Shown piece by piece: positions 1-5,008 of a stretch of DNA of 5,008 bases (the stretch's first letter is position 1; the number at the start of each line of letters is the position of its first letter). A model generated the notes under the pieces. That model had not been told where the DNA came from. It made no database searches and saw only the letters and a program-made list of their open reading frames with translations. This DNA comes from Candidatus Hydrogenedentota bacterium. Lineage in GTDB: Bacteria; Hydrogenedentota; Hydrogenedentia; Hydrogenedentales; SLHB01. A program made the position numbers and the translations under genes. The DNA lies in contig JAHDWY010000255.1 in NCBI GenBank assembly GCA_023384315.1, forward strand, positions 1,773-6,780, read 5' to 3'.

Positions 1-465
1 CTCGATCAGATCCAACATCCGAAAAACCTGGGCATGTTGATTCGCACCGCGGCGGGCGCGGGGGCATCCGGCGTGCTGGTGACGAGCCGGGGCGGAGCCT
101 TGTTGGACGAGGACGTATTGCGAGCCAGCGCGGGCACGGCATTTCACGTGCCTATCGTGCAGTGCGGAAACGTGGCGCAGATCCTGCGCGCGCTGAAGGA
201 GGCCGGTTTCTGGATCTACGCCATGGACGTGGCCCGCGGCCAGAGCGTGTTTGATATACCGTGGGCGGACCGCTGCGCGCTGGTACTTGGAAACGAAACC
301 GAAGGACTGCGTCCCGGGGTACGGAAGGAAGCGGATGTTTCTGTCACGATTCCATTGGCGAGAGACTTGGATAGCTTGAACGTGGCCGTCGCCGGGGCAA
401 TCGCGTTATTTCAGATCGCGTCGGGCCATGGCGCCTTGGGCATGAGTTCGAACGCGGGAGAGTAG
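1..465 (+). CDS. SpoU/TrmH-family RNA 2'-O-ribose methyltransferase (3' part, start outside window)
   Basis: This is the C-terminal catalytic domain of a SPOUT-class methyltransferase, which transfers a methyl group from S-adenosylmethionine to a ribose 2'-OH in rRNA or tRNA. The frame is open from base 1, so the gene is cut by the window edge; 154 residues are visible. All three SpoU motifs are present, in residues counted from base 1. Motif 1 is HPKNLGMLIRTA at 6-17, with the conserved Asn9 and Arg15. Motif 2 is LVLGNETEGL at about 94-103, with Gly97 and Glu99. Motif 3 is the IP...SLNVAVA block at 117-131, with Ser125 and Asn127; motifs 2 and 3 form the knotted SAM-binding site. The ATG at 34 lies inside motif 1 and cannot be the true start. 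The missing part probably carries an RlmB-like N-terminal RNA-binding domain, but this cannot be seen, so the exact target (23S rRNA G2251, tRNA G18 or another) is not assigned. The family is certain, the substrate is not. Confidence 0.93.
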   Translation, partial: LDQIQHPKNLGMLIRTAAGAGASGVLVTSRGGALLDEDVLRASAGTAFHVPIVQCGNVAQILRALKEAGFWIYAMDVARGQSVFDIPWADRCALVLGNETEGLRPGVRKEADVSVTIPLARDLDSLNVAVAGAIALFQIASGHGALGMSSNAGE

Positions 466-467
466 AA

Positions 468-902
468 TCAGCCGAAGTATTTCTTGAAGTAGTTCGGCTC
501 GTCGATCCGATTCAGATCGAGCCGCACGAATTCTTCGACCTCTTTTTCGCTGATGGGTCCATTTGCCGTGGTCGAATCCGAGGAATCCGCGAACAACCCG
601 TTGAAGGCCTCGGTCGCGGATTCAACATCGTCGTCGAGTTCGAATCCGGCCCCACTCTCAGACGGAGGCAGACCCAGCATGCCCGGTTCGAAAAACTCGG
701 TGATGATCTCCGCAATGTGGTCCTTGCGCTCTTCGAAGGATCCTTGCTCCATGATCTTGCGGCTCAACGCGATAGCCTTGTTCCGGAAGAGCACGACTAA
801 TTCGCGGCAGTTAGGGCAGGGCATGACCACGACCACATCTTTGGGAACTTTCGATGTAATGATGCGGGGTGTACCGCAATGAGGGCACGAACAAACTTGC
901 AT
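468..902 (-). CDS. Small zinc-ribbon protein with acidic linker and aromatic C-terminal tail (unknown function)
   Basis: I do not recognise a named family for this 144-residue protein. Three parts are visible. An N-terminal zinc ribbon has the knuckles CPHC (Cys6, Cys9) and CPNC (Cys29, Cys32), plus an extra Cys4. A charged helical segment (about 38-72) follows. A low-complexity acidic/Ser stretch (about 80-117), probably disordered, leads into a tail (118-144) with alternating acidic and hydrophobic residues, ending NYFKKYFG. No signal peptide or membrane segment is seen, so it should be cytoplasmic. The ATG at 902 is supported by a GAGG ribosome binding site 5 nt upstream (908-911) and by a strong promoter at 955-983. 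It lies downstream of the kinase gene on the same strand, 181 bp away, but probably has its own transcript. Its stop codon is 2 bp from the stop of the convergent methyltransferase gene. A role as an adaptor or regulatory zinc protein is a guess from architecture only. Confidence 0.85.
   Translation of the reverse strand: MQVCSCPHCGTPRIITSKVPKDVVVVMPCPNCRELVVLFRNKAIALSRKIMEQGSFEERKDHIAEIITEFFEPGMLGLPPSESGAGFELDDDVESATEAFNGLFADSSDSTTANGPISEKEVEEFVRLDLNRIDEPNYFKKYFG
470..499. other. Inverted repeat at the convergent gene ends, possible bidirectional stop signal
   Basis: AGCCGAA (470-476) and TTCGGCT (493-499) form a perfect 7-bp stem with a 16-nt loop. It begins inside the stop codon of the zinc-ribbon gene and lies 4 bp past the stop of the methyltransferase gene. 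There is no T tract on either side, so it is not a standard Rho-independent terminator. It may still slow convergent transcription, or be incidental to the coding of the small protein's last residues. Confidence 0.25.
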
Positions 903-907
903 ATCGG

Positions 908-911
908 CCTC
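908..911 (-). promoter_or_regulatory. Ribosome binding site of the small zinc-ribbon gene
   Basis: The minus strand reads GAGG followed by 5 nt and then the ATG ending at 902. This supports that start over any internal ATG. Confidence 0.6.
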
Positions 912-929
912 GTGAGCTTTTCTTCAGTT

Positions 930-943
930 TCGGGCAATCCCGA
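930..943 (-). other. Small hairpin in the 5' untranslated region of the zinc-ribbon gene
   Basis: TCGGG and CCCGA are separated by a 4-nt loop, giving a perfect 5-bp stem. It falls just downstream of the predicted transcription start (about 948), between promoter and ribosome binding site. It could stabilise the leader or be an operator, but it is short enough to be chance. Confidence 0.25.
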
Positions 944-954
944 TGACTAAAGCT

Positions 955-983
955 ATTGTAAAACTTGAGAGTGGGGGTGTCAA
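955..983 (-). promoter_or_regulatory. Sigma-70-type promoter of the small zinc-ribbon gene
   Basis: On the minus strand the -35 box is a perfect TTGACA (978-983) and the -10 box is TACAAT (955-960, one mismatch to TATAAT), separated by exactly 17 bp. Transcription would start near 947-949, giving a leader of about 45 nt before the ATG at 902. This is the strongest promoter match I found in the window. It lies in the gap after the kinase stop codon, so the small gene is probably transcribed independently of the kinase. Confidence 0.72.
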
Positions 984-1083
984 ACCCGTTGCGGCGCAGT
1001 TTTCTCGCTCATACGTCTAAATGTCTATCCGAGTTTAAGATGCCGCCGATCGGTCCGTGTATGGAAGCTCCACGATCACGCTA
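984..1083. other. Remainder of the gap between the kinase gene and the zinc-ribbon promoter
   Basis: This 100-bp stretch is the only space for a kinase transcript end before the next promoter. It contains short palindromes, such as CCGATCGG at 1047-1054 and a TGGA/TCCA pair around 1062-1072. No GC-rich stem followed by a T tract is visible, so I call no intrinsic terminator. Nothing else is recognised. Confidence 0.4.
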
Positions 1084-2961
1084 TCAATCTCGAAGGCGCG
1101 CCTCCACCGAGGCCGGGCTCGTTGCGATACGCCGCACGCAACGGAATCCCACTTGCGGGCCCGCCCCGTCGAAGTTCAGCATGCGGTCGCCATCCAAAAC
1201 CGGATTGCCATCCTGGTCGACATACGCCGCACGCAACAGGATTTGATCGCCGAAGTCAGGTATGGATTGCTCTCCATTCCCGCGTGCCGCCGTGCGGGTC
1301 CACTCGTAGTAACCGGATGCCATGGTCTGTGGGTGTTGCTGAAACGCGCGATCCCACTGGGCCGCGGTGGGCAATTCGAGATCGTTGGCCGTGGCATAGG
1401 CAATCGCAGCGTAGAATGGCACGTTCGTGAGGGGATGCGCAGCGGCTTCGGCCGAAAGCGAACCATAATCGCCCCAGCCGGACGTGGACGCGAACTGCGA
1501 GAATTGCCCCACTGTCACCGGAGCCGCGCTGATGTAGAAGCCATCCTCATCAATGTCGCCCGGCGCCACGAACACCATGTCATTGGGCCGCGGCGGCAAC
1601 ACGGCGAGGTAACACTGCAGCGCTTGCTCTGCCAACCGGTTCGCCCGGACGACGTCGTCGGAGGCAAGCTGCGTTGCCGCTTCAGCGAGGGCGGCTCCCC
1701 GCTCGAGGATGGGCTGTAGCTCTTCGGATCCTTGAAGGCTCAAGGTCCGGTTTCCGGCCAATCGAAGATACTCCGCCGTCCTCTCGTACCGGGCCTGCTC
1801 AATCTCGGCTTGCGAGATCTCTGCCGGTTCAGTTCCCGCGGCTTGCGCTTCCCGCAAGGGAAATGTCCGCCGGCTGGTGAGTCCCCAGACGCCCAAGGCT
1901 GTGAGTCCCGCGACAATCAGGATCAGCACGATACCCACTACTTTGCGTAGTCCCGAAGTCCCCGGTGCGGCCGTGGTTGACCCGCCCGGCTTTGGCGCAG
2001 GCGCAACGCTCCCGCCCGAAACGATCTCCAGGATCGACGTGAGCGCCTGCTTCAGGTCGGATACGTTCTGGTAGCGGTTAATGGGTTGCGGTTCAACGCA
2101 CTTCTCCACGATGGGATCGAGCGACGGCGGAAGGTCCTTGATGATCTGCGACGCGGGCTTGGGAATGCCCGTCGGCAAGTTGCCGGTGAGGATTTCGTAA
2201 AGCATGACGCCGATGCTATACACGTCCGCCCGCGCGTCGACATTCCGGCTGTCCTTGATCTGCTCCGGCGACATGTAGTGGGGCGTACCCATGATCACCG
2301 ATGTGGCCGTGAGGCTCTGGTTGCTCATGAGCTTCGAGATGCCGAAATCCATGAGCTTGACCGTGCCGTTCGGCATGACCATCACGTTCTCGGGCTTGAT
2401 ATCGCGATGCACGGTGAACTGGTGAGCGTACTCCAGCGCCGTGCACAGTTGGATCATCAGTTGCAGCGTGCTCTTCACGGGGATGCGGCGGCCCGGGCCC
2501 ATTTTGTCCATCATGGACCGCAGCGACTGGCCCTTCAGCAACTCCATGGAAATGTAGACGGAGCCGTCGGCGAGGCCGATATCGTGCACGCGCACGATTC
2601 CCGGGTGCGACAACTGCCGCGCGATACGCGCCTCGTTGAAGAAGCGGTCGACGACCAGCTTGTCCTGCACGTATTGCGGGAGGAGCGTCTTTAACGCGAC
2701 TTCCTCTTTCAGCGTGTTGTCGTAGACCTTATAGATGCAGCCCATGCCGCCCCGGCCAATCACGTCGAGGATGGTGTACCGATTGGCGACGACCTGGCCC
2801 TTCTGGAAGGTGTGGTGGCCGTGTCTGCCCGGCGGGGCCTGACGTTGCCCGCCGTCTCCTGATTGGACGCGAACCTGCGGCAGCGTGCCGCCGCAACGGC
2901 CGCACTTCGATTCATCGCTGGGATTCGTCGCCCCGCATTTCGGACACTTGACCTTGGTCAT
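1084..2961 (-). CDS. Membrane Ser/Thr protein kinase with N-terminal zinc ribbon and C-terminal FGE-like domain
   Basis: A 625-residue Hanks-type kinase that should phosphorylate Ser/Thr on cytoplasmic proteins. An N-terminal zinc ribbon has Cys6/Cys9 and Cys20/Cys23. The kinase domain (about 62-312) has the glycine loop GRGGMG (69-74), VALK Lys91, helix C Glu110, HRDIKPEN with catalytic Asp187 and Asn192, DFG (205-207), a Thr/Ser-rich activation loop, SPE (231-233), Asp246 and Arg296. All catalytic residues are intact, so it should be active. A Pro/Gly/Ser/Thr-rich linker (about 315-337) leads to one transmembrane helix (338-361). After a helical stalk (about 375-455) comes a compact FGE/sulfatase-modifying-factor-like domain (about 460-611). 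Its signs are MVFVAPG, YISAAPVTVGQF, HPLTNVPF, ELPTAAQW, YEWTRT and GFRCVR. The catalytic Cys pair and the RGGS motif are missing (R577-A-A-Y580 instead), so this domain probably binds a ligand rather than oxidises cysteine. Start 2961 was chosen because the zinc ribbon begins there and GGAG precedes it; the open frame runs back to 3207 but that part looks non-coding. Confidence 0.93.
   Translation of the reverse strand: MTKVKCPKCGATNPSDESKCGRCGGTLPQVRVQSGDGGQRQAPPGRHGHHTFQKGQVVANRYTILDVIGRGGMGCIYKVYDNTLKEEVALKTLLPQYVQDKLVVDRFFNEARIARQLSHPGIVRVHDIGLADGSVYISMELLKGQSLRSMMDKMGPGRRIPVKSTLQLMIQLCTALEYAHQFTVHRDIKPENVMVMPNGTVKLMDFGISKLMSNQSLTATSVIMGTPHYMSPEQIKDSRNVDARADVYSIGVMLYEILTGNLPTGIPKPASQIIKDLPPSLDPIVEKCVEPQPINRYQNVSDLKQALTSILEIVSGGSVAPAPKPGGSTTAAPGTSGLRKVVGIVLILIVAGLTALGVWGLTSRRTFPLREAQAAGTEPAEISQAEIEQARYERTAEYLRLAGNRTLSLQGSEELQPILERGAALAEAATQLASDDVVRANRLAEQALQCYLAVLPPRPNDMVFVAPGDIDEDGFYISAAPVTVGQFSQFASTSGWGDYGSLSAEAAAHPLTNVPFYAAIAYATANDLELPTAAQWDRAFQQHPQTMASGYYEWTRTAARGNGEQSIPDFGDQILLRAAYVDQDGNPVLDGDRMLNFDGAGPQVGFRCVRRIATSPASVEARLRD
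1127..1237. repeat. Pair of 16-bp direct repeats near the kinase 3' end
   Basis: ATACGCCGCACGCAAC is found at 1127-1142 and again exactly at 1222-1237, 95 bp apart. The copies are read in different frames in the kinase gene: one encodes the CVRRI part of the GFRC block, the other the LRAAY part that replaces the FGE RGGS motif. They may be a chance match or a small internal duplication. Confidence 0.5.
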
Positions 2962-2971
2962 GGTCTCCCGC
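2962..2971 (-). promoter_or_regulatory. Ribosome binding region that sets the kinase start
   Basis: The minus strand reads CGGGAGACC directly before the ATG at 2961. GGAG is a good anti-16S match, although its 3-nt spacing is short; an AAGG 9 nt upstream is an alternative. Together with the zinc-ribbon sequence starting at this ATG, it favours 2961 over the upstream ATG at 3207. Confidence 0.45.
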
Positions 2972-2981
2972 CTTAAACCCC

Positions 2982-3002
2982 GGGGCCGGAGATACGAGCC
3001 CC
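2982..3002 (-). other. GC-rich hairpin in the kinase leader
   Basis: GGGGC (2982-2986) and GCCCC (2998-3002) can pair across an 11-nt loop in the predicted 5' leader of the kinase mRNA. A CCCCGGGG palindrome (2978-2985) overlaps one arm. It could affect translation of the kinase, but in 60% G+C DNA a 5-bp stem may be chance. Confidence 0.2.
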
Positions 3003-3011
3003 TTCCCGAGA

Positions 3012-3040
3012 ATCGTAGCGCGTTTACCTGCGCTATGCAA
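3012..3040 (-). promoter_or_regulatory. Putative promoter of the kinase gene
   Basis: On the minus strand TTGCAT (3035-3040) and TACGAT (3012-3017) are separated by exactly 17 bp. They match the sigma-70 consensus at 3/6 and 4/6 positions. Transcription would start near 3005, about 44 nt before the ATG at 2961 and downstream of the ATG at 3207, which agrees with the shorter start. The match is moderate. Confidence 0.4.
3016..3035. promoter_or_regulatory. Perfect dyad TAGCGC-N8-GCGCTA in the kinase promoter spacer, candidate operator
   Basis: The two 6-bp arms (3016-3021 and 3030-3035) are exact inverted repeats separated by 8 bp. The dyad fills the region between the putative -35 and -10 boxes of the kinase gene. 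A dimeric repressor bound there would block RNA polymerase, and the site lies 155 bp from the start of the divergent gene. The binding protein is unknown; chance is possible. Confidence 0.35.
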
Positions 3041-3117
3041 TTCCGGCAGACGATCTCGCAGGGCGCCGTCCCTTCACCAATCTTCGCACCACGGCCCGAG
3101 GCGTCATCATTGCGTGC

Positions 3118-3146
3118 TTTCCTGGCGTTTTCTGTTCCAATAGAAT
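3118..3146 (+). promoter_or_regulatory. Weak putative promoter of the GspC-like gene
   Basis: TAGAAT at 3141-3146 matches the -10 consensus at 5 of 6 bases. The hexamer 17 bp upstream (TTTCCT, 3118-3123) is a poor -35 box. If used, transcription starts near 3153, leaving a leader of about 38 nt before the ATG at 3191. Confidence 0.25.
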
Positions 3147-3177
3147 GATCGAGCATTTGTGGAAAGCGCGACTGAGC

Positions 3178-3182
3178 GAGGA
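3178..3182 (+). promoter_or_regulatory. Ribosome binding site of the GspC-like gene
   Basis: GAGGA ends 8 nt before the ATG at 3191. This is a standard distance and supports that start. Confidence 0.55.
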
Positions 3183-3190
3183 CAGCGCCA

Positions 3191-4975
3191 ATGACTGAAC
3201 GCGGCAACGAGCAGACTTCTCCACGTGAGAATGACGGAGAACCTCACGGGGAGCAGCCGGTTGTGGGGGACACGCCCGCAGACCTGGCGGAGCATCACGA
3301 GCCGCCACGAGCGTTCTTGGCCGTTGCGATCGGAGTGATTCTGCTCCTGGTGATTGCCATCCTGTCGACGTTCTATTTCCTGCGTCCAACCCAGTCCCCG
3401 GCGACTCCCACGGTTTCAGCCGGCGAACTGGAGCCGTCGCCAGACCTGCCGCCGGTGCCAGACCTGCCGCCGGAGCCTGCGGCCGAGGCCATCGATGACC
3501 AAGCGGAAGCGTCTCCAACGTCCGCGCCAGAACCCGAGCCGGAACCGCTCGATCTTGCCCTCGCTGGCACGGTTCTCGGTGGGTCGCCGGCCGCGGTGCT
3601 TCGCGATACGGTGACCGGCCAGCAAAAGGTCTATCGCGTGGGCGACGTGGTCAAAGAAGGCGTCACGTTGACGGAAGTGTACGAAAAGGAGGTCGTGCTC
3701 GACCGTGACGGCGAGTCCTTCCGCCTGACCCTGGGGCCATTCTCGATGGAGGCGCAGCCCCCGCGCGGTATCGATGGCTTGTGGAAGGTGGTGCTGGCCA
3801 TGGACGGGTCGGTTGAAGACTATGGCGATCTCTTGACCTTTCATCAGGACGGCGACCGCGTTGAAGTCACGGACGAACACGGCGAGACGTTTGCCTCCGG
3901 CACCCTGGACGAGCGCGAGCTGATGCTTCAGTTCAAGGAAGGCGACGGCCTGTTCGTGCTGCGCGGAGAACTGGCCTGGTCGCAGGACTACGTGGTCATG
4001 AAGTTCGACGGCGCCACGCCGTACGGCGACGGGGTCGATCCCGAGTCGTTGGAACTGCGGTTCACGAAAGTTCCCGAAGACGAGGAGGCCATCCTGGCCA
4101 CGTTGCGTGAACGCAAACAGGAAGTGGAGCAAATTCGCAACGCATTAATGGCCTACGCGCGGGATCATGAGGGTCTTTTCCCGGCGACGCTCGACATGCT
4201 GATGCCGGGCGAGTTGAGTCGGTCCACACCGTACACCACGAACGAGGAGCGCCGGGTCACCTACGACGGCCAACATCGGATCGCCGTACCGAATCTGGCG
4301 GAGGCGCCGCGCTTCGATACGTTCCGCCAGTACCTGCCCCTCGGCGAACGCTTAACCGCGTACGACGAAGTGCTCCGCACGCAGCACGGGGGAGACGAGT
4401 GGCTGGAACCTGCCACCATCCTGACGATTGAATACACCGGCCCCAGCGTCACCTACACCGTCACCGCGCGCGGCGATCTCCACGAACAAGTACACCAGGA
4501 CGGCTGGCGCGCCAATGACACGGTACCGGACGAGGGCACGATCAATGCCTGGATTACGCAGGACCAAAAGAATCTGCAACAACTCCGCATCATCATGCAG
4601 ATGTTCCAGAACGAGAACGAGAATTACACGCCGGGCGGTTGGGTTTCCGTGTATCCGGAGTACATGACCGATCCGTCCGTGCTGACGAGCCCGAAGGACG
4701 AGCCCGGTACGAACTCGTACTTGTATTTGTATCCCGGAACGCAGGTGCATGATCTCATCGCGCAGCGCGCCGGCGACCCGGACATCTGGCAAAACGATCG
4801 CGCAACCGCCGACGCGATCGCGTCGGAAATCCCGATTCTGCTGAATCGTACGGACTTCCCCGGACTCGAACCGGGACGCAATGTCCTGTATCTCGACTGG
4901 CACGTATCCTACGTGCCAAAGGATTCCGACGAGTGGCGCACCTACGTTGAGCCCCATCTGCGAGGAAAGCAGTAG
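3191..4975 (+). CDS. Membrane-anchored GspC/PilP-like protein with two headless pseudopilin-like modules
   Basis: This 594-residue protein has no single family I can name, but its parts are readable. A polar, acidic N-terminus (1-40) is followed by a transmembrane helix (42-65), giving a cytoplasmic N-terminus and extracytoplasmic bulk. A Pro/Glu-rich linker (66-120) leads to a GspC/PilP-type homology region (about 121-182): LALAGTVLGG, Q..YRVGD, then VVLDRDGESFRLTL. In type II secretion this small beta domain of GspC contacts the secretin GspD. Canonical GspC (about 300 residues) then has a PDZ or coiled-coil part; this protein does not. Instead there is a beta-rich segment (about 194-294, opening GLWKVVLAMDG) resembling lipocalin-like beta folds. 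Two pseudopilin-like segments follow, at about 300-430 (IRNALMAYARDHEGLFP) and 455-580 (LRIIMQMFQNENENYTP, ending VLYLDWHV). Neither has a class III signal peptide or hydrophobic stem. Start 3191 has a good GAGGA site. The gene is divergent from the kinase. An adaptor role in secretion or pilus assembly is inferred. Confidence 0.85.
   Translation: MTERGNEQTSPRENDGEPHGEQPVVGDTPADLAEHHEPPRAFLAVAIGVILLLVIAILSTFYFLRPTQSPATPTVSAGELEPSPDLPPVPDLPPEPAAEAIDDQAEASPTSAPEPEPEPLDLALAGTVLGGSPAAVLRDTVTGQQKVYRVGDVVKEGVTLTEVYEKEVVLDRDGESFRLTLGPFSMEAQPPRGIDGLWKVVLAMDGSVEDYGDLLTFHQDGDRVEVTDEHGETFASGTLDERELMLQFKEGDGLFVLRGELAWSQDYVVMKFDGATPYGDGVDPESLELRFTKVPEDEEAILATLRERKQEVEQIRNALMAYARDHEGLFPATLDMLMPGELSRSTPYTTNEERRVTYDGQHRIAVPNLAEAPRFDTFRQYLPLGERLTAYDEVLRTQHGGDEWLEPATILTIEYTGPSVTYTVTARGDLHEQVHQDGWRANDTVPDEGTINAWITQDQKNLQQLRIIMQMFQNENENYTPGGWVSVYPEYMTDPSVLTSPKDEPGTNSYLYLYPGTQVHDLIAQRAGDPDIWQNDRATADAIASEIPILLNRTDFPGLEPGRNVLYLDWHVSYVPKDSDEWRTYVEPHLRGKQ
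3439..3473 (+). repeat. Two-copy 18-bp tandem repeat in the proline-rich linker
   Basis: The 17-bp string GCCAGACCTGCCGCCGG occurs at 3439-3455 and exactly again at 3457-3473, a period of 18 bp and so six residues. It encodes a doubled PDLPPx unit in the linker between membrane helix and GspC-like domain. The in-frame period means copy number could vary without frameshift, changing linker length. Confidence 0.7.
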
Positions 4976-5008
4976 TTTCAAACGCTCCAAGTCGCACATG
5001 TAGCGCAG
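4976..5008. other. Non-coding end of window after the GspC-like gene
   Basis: These 33 bases follow the TAG stop. No terminator stem with T tract and no start of another gene can be seen before the window ends. Confidence 0.5.

Noticed and set aside
553..882. 109-codon open frame on the plus strand
   Set aside because: It is antisense to the zinc-ribbon gene, whose cysteine knuckles, promoter and ribosome binding site are convincing.
984..1083. Rho-independent terminator for the kinase gene
   Set aside because: Only short palindromes without a T tract are visible on the minus strand.
1129..1584. A working formylglycine-generating enzyme domain
   Set aside because: The fold motifs are present, but the catalytic Cys pair and the RGGS motif are missing, so enzymatic activity is unlikely.
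1057..1719. 220-codon open frame on the plus strand
   Set aside because: It lies opposite the FGE-like region of the kinase, shows no domain, and has Arg/His-rich shadow composition.
2086..2694. 202-codon open frame on the plus strand, rich in His, Arg and Asp
   Set aside because: It is antisense to the well-defined kinase domain, and its composition is what reversed G+C-rich coding sequence gives.
2962..3207. N-terminal extension of the kinase to an ATG at 3207
   Set aside because: It has no recognisable domain, overlaps the divergent gene start and covers the likely promoter; the zinc ribbon begins at the better supported ATG at 2961.
3416..4132. 238-codon open frame on the minus strand
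   Set aside because: It is a shadow of the GspC-like gene, whose own frame has a clear membrane helix and domain pattern.
4088..4930. True type IV prepilins or pseudopilins
   Set aside because: The segments lack a prepilin peptidase cleavage site and the hydrophobic N-terminal helix, and sit inside a larger anchored protein.
4352..4999. 215-codon open frame on the minus strand entering from the right edge
   Set aside because: It is antisense to the pseudopilin-like part of the GspC-like gene; no motif or ribosome binding site supports it.

Overview
The window is about 60% G+C, gene-dense bacterial chromosomal DNA. It holds four protein-coding genes and no sign of mobile elements, RNA genes or CRISPR arrays. 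Three traits point to a planctomycete-like, Lentisphaerae-like or Hydrogenedentota-like lineage: a eukaryotic-type Ser/Thr kinase carrying an extracytoplasmic formylglycine-generating-enzyme (FGE)-like domain, a protein with pseudopilin-like modules ending in a 'LYLDWHV' block that resembles the prepilin-associated DG-H motif, and small CPxC zinc-ribbon proteins. This placement is inference from gene content, not a phylogenetic result.

Layout. Positions 1-465 (+) hold the 3' part of a SpoU/TrmH-family RNA 2'-O-methyltransferase; its start lies outside the window. It converges, with only 2 bp between stop codons, on a 144-residue zinc-ribbon protein (468-902, -). That small gene has its own near-consensus promoter (TTGACA, 17 bp, TACAAT) at 955-983. 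Next on the minus strand is a 625-residue zinc ribbon - Ser/Thr kinase - transmembrane - FGE-like protein (1084-2961). A 229-bp divergent intergenic region (2962-3190) follows, then a 594-residue membrane-anchored protein (3191-4975, +). That protein has a GspC/PilP-type homology region, a beta-rich middle domain and two pseudopilin-like segments that lack the usual N-terminal hydrophobic helix. The last 33 bases are non-coding.

How the genes may work together. The kinase and the GspC-like protein are divergently transcribed from one short region and both are predicted single-pass membrane proteins with large extracytoplasmic parts. The reading I favour is a membrane signalling and secretion/pilus-assembly pair: the kinase's FGE-like domain, which lacks the catalytic cysteines, would act as a binding sensor, and the GspC-like protein would act as an inner-membrane adaptor to a type II secretion or type IV pilus-like machine. 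No other secretion gene is visible here, so this link is a hypothesis. A perfect TAGCGC-N8-GCGCTA dyad lies in the spacer of the putative kinase promoter and is the best candidate operator in the window.
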